A stretch of 32,400 nucleotides of DNA, taken from Candidatus Gerdarchaeota archaeon (GTDB lineage Archaea > Asgardarchaeota > Heimdallarchaeia > JABLTI01). Both the position numbers and the translations under genes were made by a program. The DNA is taken from the NCBI GenBank assembly GCA_016840945.1, contig JAEORJ010000098.1, positions 1 to 32,400 of the forward strand, given 5' to 3'. Under the pieces are notes generated by a model. The model saw only the letters and a list, made by a program, of their open reading frames with translations. It searched no databases and was not told where the DNA came from. Below, one piece after another: positions 24,601 to 30,840 of the stretch (position 1 is the first letter of the stretch; each line of letters opens with the position of its first letter).

Positions 24601-25524
24601 TTTATCTGATTCAGGAATTTCTTTTATTTTACTCGATGATAATTGAATAGAACCTAAAATCTCATTTTTTGAATCTAAAATGGGCCATGAGATTAACGAG
24701 TTCATATTGAATTTTTTTATTCTATCTTTAAATTTGATTAATTCAGGCACTTTTGAAACATCAGGAGCAAACAAAGGTTTTCGTTTGCTGATACTTTCAG
24801 AAATAATATATTTGGTGTCGTCTAAACTCATAGGTTTCAATTCAGGAATTAATTTTTGTGCTAAGCCAATTATTGATATTGGAATTAATTGTTGTTTCTC
24901 TTTATCGTAGACCCTTAATGAACCAAATTCAAAATCTAAATAATGAAGCATTTGTGATAGTACGCTATTACAAAAATCTTGTATATCTTTAGCTTCGATG
25001 GCAATTTGAGCGATATTGTGATAAACAGTTCTATCCCTTTTGAGAGTATCTTCAGCGATTTTTCGAGCACTAACATCTCTTATAATACTTTGAATAAATC
25101 TTTTACCAGTTATTTTATCTTCAATTAACGACAAATTAACTTCCCCAATAAATGAAGTGCCATCTAATCGAGTGAAAGTTCGCTCATATATTGGTAATAT
25201 ATTTCCTTCTAATAATTCCTTTAATTTCACTTTACTATCTGCTAATTCATTTTTAATGAGAAAATCTTGAGCTTTATATTTTGAAACATTGCTTAATGAA
25301 AAGCCTAAAAGCTCAGCAGCTTTTTTATTAGCCATTAAATATTGACTTGTATTTAAATCCATTATAATAATTGCATCATTTGTCATTTCAAAAAGAGAAT
25401 CAAAACGCAATTTAACATCTTCAAGTTCCCGAATAGTTTTTTCATATTCATTTAGTAACGATGTATAATCTAATTTTTCTTCCTTGAAATTGGAATTTTG
25501 AGTATTTTTTTTCTTTTTACTCAT
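21613..25524 (-). CDS. Soluble hybrid-free PAS/GAF sensor histidine kinase, 1303 residues
   Basis: Domain order by eye: short basic N-terminus, PAS (40-155), GAF (165-325), PAS (340-460), GAF (468-628), PAS (638-757), GAF (768-928), PAS (938-1056), a helical linker, then HisKA with His1094 in SVSHDLRTPLR and HATPase with Asn1208 (NLIGNAWKF), Asp1238 (DNGVGF) and GTGIGL (1266-1271). No membrane helix is seen, so it is cytosolic. The three GAF domains share FxxGSxR(V/L/M)(Y/F) and the linker (R/E)DRxxxxIIAEAA, showing internal triplication of a PAS-GAF unit. Catalytic boxes are all present. No Cys that clearly marks a bilin or haem site was found, so the ligands are unknown. It heads an operon with two receivers. 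The ATG at 25524 has only weak GTGGAT upstream. Confidence 0.93.
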   Translation of the reverse strand: MSKKKKNTQNSNFKEEKLDYTSLLNEYEKTIRELEDVKLRFDSLFEMTNDAIIIMDLNTSQYLMANKKAAELLGFSLSNVSKYKAQDFLIKNELADSKVKLKELLEGNILPIYERTFTRLDGTSFIGEVNLSLIEDKITGKRFIQSIIRDVSARKIAEDTLKRDRTVYHNIAQIAIEAKDIQDFCNSVLSQMLHYLDFEFGSLRVYDKEKQQLIPISIIGLAQKLIPELKPMSLDDTKYIISESISKRKPLFAPDVSKVPELIKFKDRIKKFNMNSLISWPILDSKNEILGSIQLSSSKIKEIPESDKIFFESIAHLLATALERLQTQEALSLVFSERKELEKIINLSPAVVILWKNQQGWPLEFVSDNIKQFGYSPEDFISGKIKYSDIIHPDFSANNILIGDTINENNFPYEFPIEYKILTKDGTSKWVIEYSTPRRNEKGKITHFYGIVLDITDRRLNEELLQRDRSAFQIIAEAAAISFNITQLCQNILSGLIKIFEFDVGSIRLYNPSYKSLDLVANVGIKELVDKPKNRIHISNLDFINALVARTKEPVFAPDFMNFNIAEQYKENMRKINIKSMITWPILDAQGNLIAVLQLVSKSIKKLLEEDKFVFETLAKAFAITLERMNAEELQRESEEKFRALAEQSLTGFLIFKADGEILFVNQHLIHLTGYEVDEVINSGFPKLLDVVKAKNKEVLQKFVINTQQGKTTNSITSELVIHKKNDEQLWLSITLTPITIRNEKVFTALLIDITKEKLAQLELQNEREILEIISEATAKSITIQELSNYVLFGIIKVLNFDVGSIRMFDKENQFLIVSAEYGFTNNDEEQNMLKPISVNDKNSLIAELARRKTAIFTTDVKNDKFLRKYEIVRKLDIISYISVPIISSTGKYYGIMQLGAKVKNKFSMEIKKLFDSTIDILTTAIEKLEVLEELRKSEERFKHTIDTMDDGITIIENNQVVYVNKRACEIFGCPEEELLNISKLDFITPESYDNYLLDIEEIISSQKSVAEFEYWIVRKDGSRRFVKNKHYFEFEDGKPKDLIISTTDITETKLAQEAIIRLNEELEDRVRLRTAQLEQVNKELEAFSYSVSHDLRTPLRSIDGFSLALLEDYSNSLDNTAKDYLSRVREATKRMSNLIDDLLSLSRLTRKELVKETVNLSELTEKIMQDFKDSDKDRKVKTKVMKNLVANADLTLIRTVLENLIGNAWKFTSRKSIASIEFGMKVIDKAEVFYIKDNGVGFNTAYSDKLFAAFQRLHSDADLEGTGIGLTIVQRIISRHGGEIWAESKINDGSTFYFTLPK

Positions 25525-25742
25525 TTAATCCACTTTGTAATTAGGTCGCTTTATTGATAGTCTTTTTATTTAAATAGATATTTTTAGAGACAAAATCAAT
25601 ATTAAGTAATCATAAATTAACTATTTTTTTCTTTTGGTATAGTGCTTTTTTGTCAAAATACTAGAAGTAATATGGATATATGATAATAGATAGTACGTTG
25701 ATTTTTAATTAAATAATTAATACTATTCTTTTAGTGTTAATA

Positions 25743-26798
25743 ATGATTAATAATGATATTGTTTCATTCAAAGATTTCCTTGAAATTGAACAACGATCCG
25801 AACATACAATTAGGCAATATATGGATATTCTTGAATGGTTTAAACAATATCTTGATGATGAGAAAGTAAATTATGAAAATCTAAAAGAAAATGATATCAC
25901 TAAATTCCAACTTTGGTTAAGAAAACAACGAGCTATTAGAGCTTTCATTAAAGAATATAATAGAGAACCTACAATACAGGAACTTGAGAAATTTAGAAAA
26001 GAAACTGATGCCCTTAATGGAAGAAGTATCTATAAATATCTTGCCGCAATTAAGAAATTCCTCGAAGTTAATGATAAACAATTAAATTGGACCAAAATCC
26101 CTAGTCCAAAATATGATGAAAATTTTAATCCTGATGTATTATCATCTAACCAGATAGATAAAATAGCTGAAACAGCAGCTAATTATTGCACTTATTTACA
26201 TAAACAAATATCATGTATTGATTGTGAAAAATGCAAGAAATATCGAGAGCCAAAAAATTACAAATCTTCTATACAAAGAATATATCCTGAAGTATGTTTC
26301 TATTTTGATGGATTAAAGCTAAAAACAATGATATATTTAGCATATGAAGCAGCTTTACGAACTGATGAATTATGTGACTTACGTTTAAAACATCTTGATC
26401 TTGAAAAGAAAGAAGTATTCATTGAAAAACCATTAAAACACTCTCAACCTCAGGCAGTACCAATTTCCAATAAATTAACGAAAATATTGATAGAGTATCT
26501 TAATGAAATTAACCTTAGTAATAAAGGTGAGATTTTATTTCCAACAAAAATGGGTAAAAAATATCATGCTAATAATTTTGCTACACACGTTTTCAGACCT
26601 ATAGCTCAAGAAGCAGGTTTTGATGTTAGGTATTATACATTAAGGCATAGCAGAGCGACGAACCTAATAAAACAAGGATTAGATATAGGTTGGGTAAGAA
26701 GAATAACAAGACACCGAAATATCAATAATGTTTTGAAATATATTCACTTATCATCTCAAGATATTCGAAATGAATTAGAAAAGAGAGATATCTTGTAA
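25743..26798 (+). CDS. Tyrosine recombinase (XerA/integrase-like) with Cys-rich insert
   Basis: A 351-residue protein: N-terminal SAM-like core-binding domain (about 8-110) and a catalytic domain with Arg206 in AALRTDEL, Lys232, Arg301-His302 in YTLRHSRAT, His324 in TRHRN and the nucleophile Tyr333 in YIHLS. The first His of the HxLRH box is Tyr298. Between the domains there is an insert with Cys149, Cys158, Cys161, Cys164 and Cys185, which may bind zinc or an iron-sulfur cluster; ordinary XerA proteins lack it. No flanking tRNA, att repeats or phage genes are visible, so it may be a resident recombinase. A TATA-like TTAATTAAATAATTAAT (about 25704-25720) lies about 30 nt before the ATG at 25743; the GTG at 25734 is an alternative start. 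Confidence 0.85.
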   Translation: MINNDIVSFKDFLEIEQRSEHTIRQYMDILEWFKQYLDDEKVNYENLKENDITKFQLWLRKQRAIRAFIKEYNREPTIQELEKFRKETDALNGRSIYKYLAAIKKFLEVNDKQLNWTKIPSPKYDENFNPDVLSSNQIDKIAETAANYCTYLHKQISCIDCEKCKKYREPKNYKSSIQRIYPEVCFYFDGLKLKTMIYLAYEAALRTDELCDLRLKHLDLEKKEVFIEKPLKHSQPQAVPISNKLTKILIEYLNEINLSNKGEILFPTKMGKKYHANNFATHVFRPIAQEAGFDVRYYTLRHSRATNLIKQGLDIGWVRRITRHRNINNVLKYIHLSSQDIRNELEKRDIL

Positions 26799-26820
26799 TC
26801 AGTTCTTTTTTACAAGATAT
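26788..26820. terminator. Bidirectional terminator built from the ends of two convergent genes
   Basis: A perfect 11-bp stem, ATATCTTGTAA (26788-26798) with TTACAAGATAT (26810-26820), has an 11-nt loop TCAGTTCTTTT. The left arm is the last codons and stop of the recombinase gene; the right arm is the last codons of the convergent membrane protein gene, whose stop starts the loop. The two coding regions abut with no gap. Confidence 0.65.
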
Positions 26821-27425
26821 TGATTTAGTATTTCCGCTCTTTCATTATATGCTTGTTGCCAATTGAGATTAAAATAAACCTTAAGTATGTAAAGTATACC
26901 CGCAAAAATGTATAGTATAATTGATAGAACAGTGAGAAATGTAGCTACACTAGGATTACTAACTGTAAAAAGATTGACCACATCACCTGCAAATAAACCT
27001 CCTAGTAAAGATAAAATGAAGAAAAATCCAGTTAGAGCATATCCAATCCCACCAATGGTTTTAGTTTGTTGTTTTATTGGATGTTTTTCTAAATATTCAT
27101 TTAATGATTCAAATTTCAAATAGTATGGATAAAATATTATGAACATACCAAATGTTATCAAAGTGCAGGTAAACCAACCAAATAGGAAAGTTTTGATAGT
27201 AATATTATTAGGTGAAAAATCAACATCACCTTTAGGATACTTGTATAATTCATTGATATCATTGTAACTTAGCCAAAGATGAATTATTGATGATAGACCA
27301 CCGGTTACTACAAAAGCCACCATCCAAAAAATAGCATTGCGTTTCTTTAGAGGTGTTAAATTAGTAAAATCCCATTTTGAAGTATCTATATAATGACTCT
27401 CTATACCTTCAGCTGTTTCTGCCAT
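26799..27425 (-). CDS. Four-helix membrane protein, function unknown (DUF4234-like)
   Basis: A 208-residue integral membrane protein. A hydrophilic N-terminus of about 30 residues precedes helices at about 32-52, 78-103, 123-148 and 158-183 and a short cytoplasmic end. The first helix follows KKRNAIFW and continues GGLSSIIHLWLSYNDINELY, loosely like DUF4234 proteins, where a short Arg/Lys-Asn-xx-hydrophobic start precedes a W/Y-x5-E segment. I do not assign a function. GGGGAT lies 6-9 nt before the ATG at 27425, which is preferred to the GTG at 27428. It ends exactly next to the convergent recombinase gene and shares its terminator hairpin. Its upstream neighbour on the same strand is a small winged-helix regulator 92 nt away. 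Confidence 0.6.
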   Translation of the reverse strand: MAETAEGIESHYIDTSKWDFTNLTPLKKRNAIFWMVAFVVTGGLSSIIHLWLSYNDINELYKYPKGDVDFSPNNITIKTFLFGWFTCTLITFGMFIIFYPYYLKFESLNEYLEKHPIKQQTKTIGGIGYALTGFFFILSLLGGLFAGDVVNLFTVSNPSVATFLTVLSIILYIFAGILYILKVYFNLNWQQAYNERAEILNQYLVKKN

Positions 27426-27517
27426 CACATTATCCCCAAATTTGCTTTTAAGAATTTATTTTTTCTGATTAATAGCTTAAATTAGCTAATTATATTTTTT
27501 AAGTTTGTTAGAAATGA

Positions 27518-27880
27518 TCATTCCAGAATAATTGACTCCCAAGCTATTGCTAATCTTTGTAGTGCATTAGCAAATAAAACAGATGGACGATAGACTTCAT
27601 CTGCATCATCATAAACAACCATACCCCTTTGAATAAGCCTATTTAGAATCCTATAATAGCTTGCTTTTGAGATATGCTCTCGATTTCTCATGTAGAGGTC
27701 ATACATTTCACTTTTTGTAATCTCTTTTTTTGCTCCTAGTAATGTTTTAAGGATCATGATAGTGAGACCATACTCAGGTGAGGTTCTATTACCCGTAGAA
27801 ATCATAGCAACTATTTCTTCTAATGATAAATCCGCACTAATCTCATTAACATTAAATACTAACTTTGATTTATCATTCAT
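27518..27880 (-). CDS. Small winged-helix DNA-binding protein
   Basis: A 120-residue protein. Residues about 38-65 form helices 1-2 (LTIMILKTLLGAKKEITKSE). SKASYYRILNRLIQRGMV (71-88) has the helix-turn-recognition-helix pattern with a following wing DDADEVYRPS (91-100). The fold resembles ArsR/PadR/MarR-like archaeal regulators, without metal-binding cysteines. A helix at the C-terminus (about 101-119) may dimerise it. It is probably leaderless: a TATA box centred about 23 nt before the ATG lies inside a palindrome (27894-27911), which suggests autoregulation. The gene downstream on the same strand encodes the four-helix membrane protein. Confidence 0.7.
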   Translation of the reverse strand: MNDKSKLVFNVNEISADLSLEEIVAMISTGNRTSPEYGLTIMILKTLLGAKKEITKSEMYDLYMRNREHISKASYYRILNRLIQRGMVVYDDADEVYRPSVLFANALQRLAIAWESIILE

Positions 27881-27893
27881 AAAACTCAGCTCT

Positions 27894-27911
27894 GTCTTAT
27901 TTTTATAAGAC
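27894..27911 (-). promoter_or_regulatory. Palindrome overlapping the TATA box of the winged-helix gene
   Basis: GTCTTAT (27894-27900) and ATAAGAC (27905-27911) form a 7-bp-arm inverted repeat around TTTT. On the minus strand the centre reads TTATAAAAAT, a good TATA box about 23 nt from the ATG at 27880. A dimeric regulator bound here would compete with TATA-binding protein. The plus strand also reads as a hairpin followed by T-runs, but no plus gene precedes it. Confidence 0.5.
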
Positions 27912-28007
27912 TTTGATTTTTTAATTTTTTCTACAGAGTATTCTCAGTACAAATGTTATAATTAGTGATTAATAAAAACAGCTACTAGAAAAAAAAGAGT
28001 GAAAAAT

Positions 28008-28664
28008 TCAAGGTTCACATTGTTTCCATGAATCATCCTTACTTGGCCAATTCTCTGGAGGATTAATGAAACCAAATTTCTTCTCTTTCTTGAGTTTCTT
28101 AATAAAATCTAAGAAATCTTTAGGTGCTTCTGGATCAGCTATGCATTTATGACCTATATCGCAATATAGAACATCAATTAGTTCAGTGGATGGTAGAGGT
28201 TCAGGTTTCTTTCCAAAATAATGGAAGTATTTCTTTTCGGATATTAAGACATATTCACCTTGAATGTCTTCCCTTTTTTGCTCTTCCCAGTTTTCATCTG
28301 AGTCAAAGTAATCTCTCGAGTGTAAAGAATAATGTTGTTTGAATCCTTTTTTATCGGGTTCGTAAAAATTATCACCAACATGATATATTTGTTCATCAAG
28401 AGTAAAATCTGGCTTTTTTACTTGAAATCTTGGATTCTCCCAATATTCTTTGAAAGTTAATTTTTCAGTAATTTGCATAGCAAAAAGCAATGAATGATCC
28501 TCAAGCTTTGATGATTTTTCTTTTAAACCCACAATCCAATCACCTACTTTAGCTAAATGACGAATTAATTCTTGTCCAACCGCTATAGTACAATAATCCC
28601 AAAATGGATTTGGACTGAATCCATTATCATCATTAACAACAAATGAATAAATTTTCAATTTCAT
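28008..28664 (-). CDS. Nmad2 family protein (nucleotide modification associated domain 2)
   Basis: A 218-residue cytosolic protein. It matches my recollection of the Nmad2 family along its length: N-terminal KIYSFVVNDDNGFSPNP (3-20), FWDYCTIA (21-28), AKVGDWIVGL (38-47), MQITEKLTFKEYW (63-75), NPRFQVKKP (77-85), GDN (97-99), HS (115-116) and FHYFG (147-151). This family occurs with enzymes for modified DNA bases in phages and mobile elements; its exact activity is not established to my knowledge. Here it stands alone: no methyltransferase or hypermodification gene flanks it. The ATG at 28664 is preferred to the in-frame TTG at 28709: a TATA-like TTAATATTAAAA (28686-28697) lies about 28 nt before it, so it may be leaderless. 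The C-terminus (about 180-218) is Lys- and Trp-rich. Confidence 0.8.
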   Translation of the reverse strand: MKLKIYSFVVNDDNGFSPNPFWDYCTIAVGQELIRHLAKVGDWIVGLKEKSSKLEDHSLLFAMQITEKLTFKEYWENPRFQVKKPDFTLDEQIYHVGDNFYEPDKKGFKQHYSLHSRDYFDSDENWEEQKREDIQGEYVLISEKKYFHYFGKKPEPLPSTELIDVLYCDIGHKCIADPEAPKDFLDFIKKLKKEKKFGFINPPENWPSKDDSWKQCEP

Positions 28665-28685
28665 CACTAAGTAAACTATGCATTT

Positions 28686-28697
28686 TTTAATATTAAA
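28686..28697 (-). promoter_or_regulatory. TATA-like box of the Nmad2 gene
   Basis: TTAATATTAAAA lies about 28 nt before the ATG at 28664, giving a near-leaderless transcript and supporting the internal ATG as the start rather than the TTG at 28709. Confidence 0.4.
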
Positions 28698-28764
28698 TCT
28701 TGACCTCAATAAAATAATAGTATTGTAATTGAGGTATTTATATTATTAAGAAATAATTAAATTT

Positions 28765-28814
28765 AAAATAAAAAAATAGAAAAGAAAAGATTTTGAATAA
28801 ATTATCTCTTCTTT
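28765..28814 (-). terminator. Terminator of surface-protein paralog 3
   Basis: On the minus strand, AAAGAAGAGAT (28814-28804) pairs with ATCTTTTCTTT (28791-28781) at 10 of 11 positions with a 12-nt loop, and is followed by a T-rich tract to about 28765. The first arm encodes the basic C-terminal tail of the protein. Confidence 0.55.
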
Positions 28815-29761
28815 TTCCTAATAATAGTCACTAGAGTGCCTAGACATAACAATCCTGCGATTGCAGAATAAGTAGCAAAATTAGCAGCAGCGGATTTCAT
28901 TCCACCAATGGTAAAGTAGTATACATAATTGAAACCAACAATTATATCATCTATTGTTCTTTGATATTCAAGAGTGTATTTTACTTCATTAAGAATTCCA
29001 TCATCAGAATAACTGATTTCCCAAGATTCTATGTATTTGTCAAATATTTGATAAATCCACATAGAACCATTATAATATCTATAGTACATTGTACCTGTTA
29101 AATCAAATTCAAATGTCCATTTATTCTTATTATCAGTAAATTGGGATAATGAATTATTTAAACTATTTTTACCCATAATTTTGATACTGAAACTACCTAA
29201 AACATCAGCAAGAGTATAGTTATAGACAATTGGTTCATAAGGATCATTTAAAGTATCTAGTAATATAGTGCCATTTAACATATCTACAAACCCTTCATTG
29301 ATTACAGCCCAATCAGGATCTATAAGATACCATGGATCAATATTAGTACTAAATAGTGCAAGAACACTTTGATTCTGTTCATAATCCCAATAGTAATTAA
29401 TTTCGTCAATAAAATCGAATATATCTAATTCAGCACTAACAAAATCTTCAGGGTCATAAGTACGATCATTAAGAAAAGTACTACCCATAGTACTAGTAAG
29501 ATAGGCATCGTATTCTTTATCTAGTATATTAATAGCAGTTATATTATATTCTTCATCTCCACCAGAAGTAGTTGTACTTGAATAAGCAACACCTTCTTCA
29601 TTATCTAAAGTAGTGTTTTCTACATCTTCTCGCCAACCCCAAATGATAATATCACCTGGATTCCAACCTCGAGTAGCAGCTGAGGTCAGGATAGGACTAA
29701 AAGATATTAAGGCAATTACTGCCATACTGGTCATCATCAAAATCATTGTTTTTTTGCTCAT
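28802..29761 (-). CDS. Secreted, membrane-anchored surface protein, paralog 3
   Basis: A 319-residue protein with a signal peptide (about 1-29), an ectodomain of about 260 residues rich in Asp, Asn, Tyr and Trp with several N-glycosylation-type NxT/S sites, a C-terminal helix (about 294-313) and the tail IRKKKR. Segments shared with paralogs 1 and 2 include YWDYEQNQSVL, WAVINEGFV, DPYEPIVYNYTLADVL and GKNSL. No enzyme motif or known domain is recognised. The ATG at 29761 is chosen over the one at 29767: it gives the N-terminus MSKKTMILM, almost identical to paralog 1, and a GGAG 10 nt upstream. It is transcribed separately from the other two, 105 nt downstream, and ends in its own terminator. 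Confidence 0.7.
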   Translation of the reverse strand: MSKKTMILMMTSMAVIALISFSPILTSAATRGWNPGDIIIWGWREDVENTTLDNEEGVAYSSTTTSGGDEEYNITAINILDKEYDAYLTSTMGSTFLNDRTYDPEDFVSAELDIFDFIDEINYYWDYEQNQSVLALFSTNIDPWYLIDPDWAVINEGFVDMLNGTILLDTLNDPYEPIVYNYTLADVLGSFSIKIMGKNSLNNSLSQFTDNKNKWTFEFDLTGTMYYRYYNGSMWIYQIFDKYIESWEISYSDDGILNEVKYTLEYQRTIDDIIVGFNYVYYFTIGGMKSAAANFATYSAIAGLLCLGTLVTIIRKKKR

Positions 29762-29840
29762 ACGCATTTAACTCCAATAATGCTATATTCAATTAAAGTC
29801 TTTATTAATAAAAGAGTTACTAATGAGGATATATGAAAGG

Positions 29841-29879
29841 AAAAAAATAGAAAAAGAAAAGATGAATTATCTTCTCTTT
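29841..29879 (-). terminator. Terminator of surface-protein paralog 2
   Basis: AAAGAGAAGAT (29879-29869 on the minus strand) pairs with ATCTTTTCTTT (29863-29853) at 10 of 11 positions with a 5-nt loop, followed by TTCTATTTTTTT. The second arm is the same 11-mer as in the terminator at 28781-28791. Confidence 0.6.
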
Positions 29880-30826
29880 TGTTTAATTTTGATTATTATT
29901 ACTATTGTTGCTATTGATGGAACAATGGTTAGATAAGCGAAATTATTGGTTTCTGTTGGAATTCCACCTAATTGATAAGCTATTAGTTGATAAAATTCTT
30001 CTTGAAAATCATCTAATTCATATCTATAATGCGTAAGTGTTTTTATGTAATCTAATCTTCCATCAATGGTGTAATCTGCATCATAACCAACTATGTAAGT
30101 TTTAATTGGATAATTGTTATCATAACCTGCTGTGCTGTTATAAACACCAACTTCTAATACATCTGAACAGTCAAATGTAAAATGAAATTGTCTGTTAGTT
30201 GAAGTCAAGGTAGCTAATCCTGCTGTTAAATCATCTTTCACACCATTAATTGAAAAACTGATATTGTTTAGCATTTCACCTAAAGTAATATTGTAAATAA
30301 CTGCTATGTATGGATCAGCTACTGTATCAATTATTCCCGAAGTATTAAAAGCATTAACAATTCCAGAATTTATTAAGGACCAATTTGCCTCAATAAAATA
30401 ATCAAACGATAAACCAAAACTAAAACTATTAAGTTTAGTTGAATTGTCTTCATAATTCCAAGTATAATCAACTAAAAACATAGTGTCCAAATCAAAGTAA
30501 TTATTGACGATAAAATCAGCACTATATAGCGTATTATCATGTGTTATTGATCCTGCTGAGACGACATCATAATAGATTATTTGAGTGACATTATCTATAC
30601 TTGTAATGTTAAGGAATTCTAAGCCTTCTTCATTAATTCCTTGATAATACTCTATATCATCCTCAACATAATACATGGAATCCCATATATCAAGTCTATA
30701 ACCGTAATAATAATTATCACCAACTTCCCAAGAAATATCTGCTGCTTGTATGAAATTAACATTTGTTAGTAATAGTAAAGTCATTGTAGCACAAATTGTG
30801 ATTAAGATTTTTGTTCTGTTTTTCAT
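29867..30826 (-). CDS. Secreted, membrane-anchored surface protein, paralog 2
   Basis: A 319-residue protein with signal peptide (about 1-28), an ectodomain rich in Tyr, Asp and Asn, and a C-terminal helix (about 295-313) ending KIKQKRR. Shared segments: VDYTWNYEDNSTKLNSFSFG, WSLINSGIV, DPYIAVIYNITLGEML and an FDCSDVLE/NSTAGY region corresponding to FDLTNVYK/NATLGY in paralog 1. No known domain recognised. The ATG at 30826 is chosen because GAGGAG lies 10 nt before it; an upstream ATG at 30844 overlaps the stop of paralog 1. The gap to paralog 1 is then 14 nt, so they form a two-gene operon. Function unknown; a surface receptor, adhesin or layer component is possible. Confidence 0.7.
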   Translation of the reverse strand: MKNRTKILITICATMTLLLLTNVNFIQAADISWEVGDNYYYGYRLDIWDSMYYVEDDIEYYQGINEEGLEFLNITSIDNVTQIIYYDVVSAGSITHDNTLYSADFIVNNYFDLDTMFLVDYTWNYEDNSTKLNSFSFGLSFDYFIEANWSLINSGIVNAFNTSGIIDTVADPYIAVIYNITLGEMLNNISFSINGVKDDLTAGLATLTSTNRQFHFTFDCSDVLEVGVYNSTAGYDNNYPIKTYIVGYDADYTIDGRLDYIKTLTHYRYELDDFQEEFYQLIAYQLGGIPTETNNFAYLTIVPSIATIVIIIKIKQKRR

Positions 30827-30840
30827 TGTAAATACACTCC

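Noticed and set aside
2435..24910. Many short ORFs opposite or inside the larger genes
   Set aside because: They are antisense or out-of-frame shadows of well-supported genes, without ribosome binding sites or recognisable products.
25525..26820. Integrated mobile element around the recombinase
   Set aside because: No tRNA target, att-like direct repeats, replication or capsid genes were found on either side; the gene alone does not show an element.
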